A DNA stretch of 9,811 nucleotides, taken from assembly GCA_946615455.1 (NCBI GenBank), contig CAMOHN010000028.1, forward strand, positions 1 through 9,811. The letters are read 5' to 3'. The DNA comes from an uncultured Bacteroidales bacterium (GTDB taxonomy: Bacteria; Bacteroidota; Bacteroidia; Bacteroidales; Paludibacteraceae). Position 1 is the stretch's first letter. Each line of letters opens with the position of its first letter. Both the position numbers and the translations under genes were made by a program. This document shows, one piece after another, positions 6,489 to 9,811 of the stretch. Under the pieces are notes generated by a model. It was not told the DNA's origin, did no database searches, and saw nothing but the letters and a program-made list of their open reading frames with translations.

Positions 6489-8207
6489 ATGAAACATAAA
6501 CCTTTCATACCCCTCATCATCAACATAGGAATTTTTGTTCTTGGCTTCCTGCGTCACGTCCGACTGCGCAAAGCCTCACGATTCCCTAACTTCTCTGCTT
6601 ACAAAACCCTTCAGCGCATACTCAGACACAATCAATACACCGAGTATGGCAAGGCGCACCATTTCTCCGAAATCTTGCAGGCCACCACGCCCGAACAACT
6701 TTTTATTCGCTACCAGCGCGCTATCTCGCCCAACGACTATGAGCGATTCCGTCCCTATGTCGAGCGACAGAAAAATGGCGAAAAAGATGTGCTCATCACC
6801 GGCCGCCCCATCATGTATGCCACCACCTCGGGCACTACAGGCAAACCCAAGTGGATACCCATCAGCCGGACCTATCTATACAATCTCTACCACCGCATGT
6901 CCGAGCACTGGCTCTACATCTTCATTCGCCAGCGTCCCCGAGCTTTTGGCGGACATATCCTGCAGATTGTAGGCAAAGACGTGGAAGGCTATGCACCCGA
7001 TGGAACGCTCTATGGTTCGGTCAGCGGTGTCTTGGTGCGCGAGATTCCGCATATCCTCCGCCGTCGCTATACAGCCCCTGCTTCGGTCATGAACATCGAA
7101 GACCCGCAAACACGCAACTACGTCATCATGTGCCTTGCCATCCAATGGGAAGACCTCACCTTCTGGGCAACCGCCAATCCAAGCACCATCGTTGAGTTGC
7201 TCCACACCGTTGACGAGCATCTGGAACAAATGGCTGACGATATCGAGAAAGGCAAATTCTCCGTGGACATAGAACCGCAATATAAGTTGGAAATAGGCTC
7301 CTATTTGCATGCCAACCCTAAGCGAGCTGAGCAACTGCGTCTCCTCCGCCAACGCTATGCCACTCCTTCACCAAAACAGTATTTCCCCTATCTGCAAGTA
7401 CTCAGTACATGGAAATGCGGCAACGCCAAGGTCTATATCGACAAGTTCATGGATCGCTTTGACTGGCGGCAGACTCGTTACACCGAACTGGGATATATAG
7501 CCACCGAATGTCGCTTCGGACATCCCGTTGATGCCTCCCGCGAGAGTGTGCTCTTCCCACAATACCACTACTATGAGTTCGTGGACGAGCAAGAACTGGA
7601 TATGCCTAACAAACACTTCTTGCAAATCAGCGAATTGGAACGCGGACATAGATACTGTGTCTATATAACCACGTCCTGCGGTCTGTACCGCTATAACATG
7701 AACGACATTGTGGAAGTCGGCGGGCGATACATCAATGCACCGACCGTCCACTTTGTTTCCAAAGTGAATGGCATCGTATCGCTCACGGGCGAGAAACTCT
7801 ATGAAGCGCAGTTCATCCGTGCCGTCCATCGCGTGGCTGAAATGCATAGCCTGTCGCTGCCTTTCTTTGTGGGCTTTGCCAATGCCGAGGAGTCGATGTA
7901 TGAATTCTATCTCGAACCCGGCAAAAACAGCCGTGATCGCGCAGAAAGATTGCTACCCCAGTTGGCGGAAGAAATAGACCAAGCCATGCAACAACTCAAT
8001 ATCGAGTATGAGAGCAAACGCCACTCCATGCGACTCAAAGCACCTGTTGCTCACTTACTGCAACCCAATGCCTATAGCCGCTTCAAAGAACTATGCCTCA
8101 AGGACGGATTCCGCGACGGACAATTCAAATTCAACCTCCTCATGCAAGACAGCTATAGACAAGGACTATTCAATAAACTGCTGCAAACCGATAACTTAAA
8201 TCAATAG
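6489..8207 (+). CDS. GH3 auxin-responsive-promoter family adenylate-forming acyl-acid amido synthetase
   Basis: ANL-superfamily enzyme of 572 residues. GH3 proteins activate a carboxylic acid with ATP to an acyl-adenylate and, in plants, join it to an amino acid; bacterial substrates are mostly unknown. Visible motifs: phosphate-binding TTSGTTGKPKWIP at 112-124, TELGYIATECRFG at 332-344 (aromatic/Glu AMP motif, Glu340), LYRYNMNDIVEV at 399-410 with Asp406 for ribose, and the hinge VNGIVSLTGEKLYEA at 426-440, after which the C-terminal subdomain begins. Residues 6-22 (FIPLIINIGIFVLGFLR) are strongly hydrophobic and followed by basic residues, which looks like a membrane anchor. The 44-bp spacer before it is C-rich; the acyltransferase gene follows after 11 bp. 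Pairing suggests lipid acyl-amide chemistry (inference). No carrier-protein domain is present. Confidence 0.92.
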   Translation: MKHKPFIPLIINIGIFVLGFLRHVRLRKASRFPNFSAYKTLQRILRHNQYTEYGKAHHFSEILQATTPEQLFIRYQRAISPNDYERFRPYVERQKNGEKDVLITGRPIMYATTSGTTGKPKWIPISRTYLYNLYHRMSEHWLYIFIRQRPRAFGGHILQIVGKDVEGYAPDGTLYGSVSGVLVREIPHILRRRYTAPASVMNIEDPQTRNYVIMCLAIQWEDLTFWATANPSTIVELLHTVDEHLEQMADDIEKGKFSVDIEPQYKLEIGSYLHANPKRAEQLRLLRQRYATPSPKQYFPYLQVLSTWKCGNAKVYIDKFMDRFDWRQTRYTELGYIATECRFGHPVDASRESVLFPQYHYYEFVDEQELDMPNKHFLQISELERGHRYCVYITTSCGLYRYNMNDIVEVGGRYINAPTVHFVSKVNGIVSLTGEKLYEAQFIRAVHRVAEMHSLSLPFFVGFANAEESMYEFYLEPGKNSRDRAERLLPQLAEEIDQAMQQLNIEYESKRHSMRLKAPVAHLLQPNAYSRFKELCLKDGFRDGQFKFNLLMQDSYRQGLFNKLLQTDNLNQ

Positions 8208-8218
8208 TTGAACACAAT

Positions 8219-9067
8219 ATGGGAAACATCCGTTATGACAATCTCCAGGTCAAGCCCGGTACATACATTCCCGAAATAGGCAAGACCTACCCGCAAGACG
8301 ACCCGCATTCGCGGCTCAAACCCATGCACCATACCCACGAGGAAACCATCGACGAGAATTACCCCTATCTTGACGACTCGTTTCATAACCGATGGCGCAT
8401 ATTCTGGTCTTATGTATTCATCCTCTACCTCTCGCTGGGCACCTACTTGTACTTATGTATGGGCATGCGAGTACACGGAAGAAAGAACTTGCGTAAGTAT
8501 AAAGACCAACTCAAAAACGGTGCCATCACCCTGTCCAACCATGTCTATTTCTTGGATTGTCCCGCTATTCTGATTGCCACCGGAGCACGGCACACCACAC
8601 GCATACCCATGTTTGCTCCCAACTTCTCCACAGGGGTCAGTTATTTTCTTCATGTCGTGGGAGGCATACCCATACCCGAAGATAACTTCGAGGCCATGAA
8701 GAAATTCAATGCCGCTTTTGACACCTTCCACGAGCGCAAAGCTCGCTTCCATATCTTCCCGGAAGCTGCGCGATGGGACTTCTACAAGCCACTTCGACCC
8801 TTCTCCAAAGGAGCTTTTACCATGGCATATAAGTACAATATGCCGCTCATACCTTGCGCCATCAATTTCCGCCCGCGGACAGGCATCTACCGACTGTTCG
8901 GAAAGAAAGACACACCGCTAATCACAGTTGAGATTGGGGAACCTATTATGCCTGACGTGACCCGCCCGCGCAAAGAAGAAGTGCAGCGACTCCTCAGCGA
9001 ATCGCGCCAACGGATGCTGAACCTGATGGGCATTACACACAATACGTGGGACGAAGAATACAAATAA
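8219..9067 (+). CDS. PlsC-type lysophospholipid acyltransferase (LPLAT/AGPAT superfamily)
   Basis: Acyltransferase of 282 residues expected to move a fatty acyl group onto a hydroxyl (or amine) of a lipid at the inner membrane. Catalytic NHxxxxD is present: Asn107, His108 and Asp113 in NHVYFLD. The second block GGIPIPEDN (148-156) lacks the usual Arg. The third is FPEA (180-183) instead of FPEG. The fourth is PLIPCAINFRPRTG (209-222), close to the family's VPVAI block. One hydrophobic segment at about 62-82 anchors the N-terminus; before it lies a roughly 60-residue polar, acidic and His-containing extension not found in short PlsC proteins. It starts 11 bp after the GH3-family gene. It could be an sn-2 acyltransferase of phospholipid synthesis, but the operon and variant blocks make a specialised lipid acceptor equally likely. 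Confidence 0.88.
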   Translation: MGNIRYDNLQVKPGTYIPEIGKTYPQDDPHSRLKPMHHTHEETIDENYPYLDDSFHNRWRIFWSYVFILYLSLGTYLYLCMGMRVHGRKNLRKYKDQLKNGAITLSNHVYFLDCPAILIATGARHTTRIPMFAPNFSTGVSYFLHVVGGIPIPEDNFEAMKKFNAAFDTFHERKARFHIFPEAARWDFYKPLRPFSKGAFTMAYKYNMPLIPCAINFRPRTGIYRLFGKKDTPLITVEIGEPIMPDVTRPRKEEVQRLLSESRQRMLNLMGITHNTWDEEYK

Positions 9068-9075
9068 CGACTGTT

Positions 9076-9107
9076 AAACTACAGATAAACTACTGATAAA
9101 CAATGAT
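9076..9107. repeat. Degenerate 11-bp tandem repeat over the HAD start codon
   Basis: Three successive units: AAACTACAGAT (9076-9086), AAACTACTGAT (9087-9097) and AAACAATGAT (9098-9107, one base shorter). The ATG of the phosphatase gene (9103-9105) lies within the third unit. The leader is A-rich, without a Shine-Dalgarno sequence. It may be only low-complexity leader sequence. Confidence 0.6.
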
Positions 9108-9723
9108 AAAAAACATCGTCTTTGACCTCGGGCATGTACTCATTGACATCGAGCCTAAGCGTTCGCTCCGTGCCTTTGCCGCCTTAGTTCGCCCGCAGAC
9201 CGACACACAACTCATCACCGCTGACGGCTTGTTGGGGGGACATAGTTCACAATTGATAGATGCCTATCAAGTGGGGCAAATCACAACCGAACAATTCATT
9301 GCCACCATTCGCCAATACTGCCGCGAAGGGGTGACCGACCAACAGATCATGGACGCATGGATGGCTATGCTGCTGCCCTTCCAAGAACGCAAACGACAAT
9401 TGCTCAAAAGCCTGCACGAACAGCATATCCCGTTCTTCATACTGAGCAACATCAACGACTCGCATGTCGAATGGACCCGGCAGAACTGTCCGGAGTTGCA
9501 ATGGGCAGGAGGCTTGTTCTTCTCCAACGAGATGCACCTTGCCAAACCCGACCCCCGTGCTTACAAAAACCTGATTGAGAATAGCGGTATCCTACCGCAA
9601 GAAACACTTTACATCGACGACCTCAATGCCAATATCGAAGCCGGTAAAGCACTCAACTTCCAATGCCTAACCGCTACCGATGACGAGGCTTGGATACCCG
9701 TCGTCGAACAACTACTCAAATAA
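9103..9723 (+). CDS. HAD-superfamily phosphatase, YihX-like (subfamily IA)
   Basis: Cytoplasmic HAD hydrolase of 206 residues. Motif I is FDLGHVLID with nucleophile Asp8; the usual second Asp (DxD) is Gly10, the same DxG arrangement as in E. coli YihX, an alpha-glucose-1-phosphate phosphatase. The helical C1 cap spans about 15-100. Motif II is ILSNIND with Ser115; motif III is AKPDPRAY with Lys148; motif IV is YIDDLNANIEAG with Asp172 and Asp173. Overall layout and length match YihX. The substrate is probably a small phospho-sugar or similar metabolite, possibly feeding or recycling sugar phosphate for the upstream glycosyltransferase (inference). It is 35 bp after the acyltransferase gene, the largest cytoplasmic-gene gap after the GH3 spacer, with no promoter motif in it. 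Last gene of the plus block. Confidence 0.92.
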   Translation: MIKNIVFDLGHVLIDIEPKRSLRAFAALVRPQTDTQLITADGLLGGHSSQLIDAYQVGQITTEQFIATIRQYCREGVTDQQIMDAWMAMLLPFQERKRQLLKSLHEQHIPFFILSNINDSHVEWTRQNCPELQWAGGLFFSNEMHLAKPDPRAYKNLIENSGILPQETLYIDDLNANIEAGKALNFQCLTATDDEAWIPVVEQLLK

Positions 9724-9724
9724 A

Positions 9725-9741
9725 TGGGTAAAATTAACCCA
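9725..9741. terminator. Weak palindrome between convergent genes, possible bidirectional terminator
   Basis: TGGGT at 9725-9729 and ACCCA at 9737-9741 form a 5-bp stem around a 7-base A/T loop, directly between the HAD stop and the sigma-factor stop and overlapping the latter. There is only a poor U-run on either side. Its position is right for a shared terminator; its strength is marginal. Confidence 0.3.
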
Positions 9742-9811
9742 AATAGGTCTTTAGAATGTGGCTGCGAGAATTGACTTTAAGTTTGCGTATGGTCTTCTCT
9801 TTGATTTGGCG
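9734..9811 (-). CDS. rpoD: C-terminal end of primary RNA polymerase sigma factor (sigma-70/RpoD), partial
   Basis: Read on the minus strand, the window edge holds 25 codons ending in TAA at 9736-9734. The peptide begins RQIKEKTIRKLKVNSRS and ends ILKTYLG. This matches the end of region 4.2 of primary sigma factors: the (V)RQI(K/R)EKA(I/L)R(R/K)L helix that closes the -35-binding helix-turn-helix, followed by the SRS-x-x-LK-x-(Y/F)L tail characteristic of RpoD, with the Gly end common in Bacteroidota. The 5' part lies outside the window. It is convergent with the HAD phosphatase, with 10 bp between stop codons. A group 2 or 3 sigma-70 paralogue is the alternative. The stretch is short, so the call rests on this one block, but the block is distinctive. 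Confidence 0.78.
   Translation of the reverse strand, partial: RQIKEKTIRKLKVNSRSHILKTYLG

Noticed and set aside
7368..7847. 159-codon open frame on the minus strand
   Set aside because: Antisense to the GH3-family gene, whose motifs are clear.
1..9811. CRISPR array, tRNA/rRNA, insertion sequence, phage or defence genes
   Set aside because: No spaced direct repeats, cloverleaf, transposase motifs or terminal inverted repeats were seen. All spacers are short and the coding regions are accounted for.

Overview
The window looks like a chromosomal segment of a member of Bacteroidota, most likely order Bacteroidales. Four lines of evidence agree. The 167-bp divergent intergenic region holds two copies of the Bacteroidota-type promoter (TTTTG, 20 bp, TAnnTTTG). 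No start codon is preceded by a correctly spaced strong Shine-Dalgarno sequence. All three exported proteins appear to have Gln at +1 after the signal peptide. One protein looks like the Bacteroidota PCMD family. The sequence is not low in GC (near half GC by eye), which fits Bacteroides, Prevotella or Paraprevotella relatives, but I cannot fix the genus.

Minus-strand block (3329 down to 4): pyrH (UMP kinase), frr (ribosome recycling factor), a POTRA-less Omp85/D15-type outer-membrane beta-barrel, and rsgA (30S-maturation GTPase). The genes are tightly packed: 44 bp containing a 16-bp tandem repeat, then a one-base TGATG overlap, then 28 bp. They are probably one housekeeping operon read from the promoter at 3362-3394. 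The barrel gene is the unexpected member.

Plus-strand block (3497 up to 9723): a GT4 glycosyltransferase, a secreted PCMD-like protein, a secreted alpha/beta-hydrolase esterase, a GH3-type adenylate-forming acyl-amide synthetase with a hydrophobic N-terminus, a membrane-anchored PlsC-type acyltransferase and a YihX-like HAD phosphatase. Spacers are 5, 9, 44, 11 and 35 bp and the only recognisable promoter is at 3440-3472, so I read this as one six-gene transcription unit. Sugar transfer, acyl activation/amidation, acyl transfer and phosphate removal, plus two exported proteins, suggest an envelope glycolipid or acyl-amide (aminolipid) pathway. That is a hypothesis.

Right edge (9734-9811, minus): the last 25 codons of a gene matching the C-terminus of the primary sigma factor RpoD, converging on the HAD gene with only 10 bp between the stop codons. 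I saw no tRNA, rRNA, CRISPR array, insertion sequence or phage gene, and there is no gene-free stretch over 300 bp.
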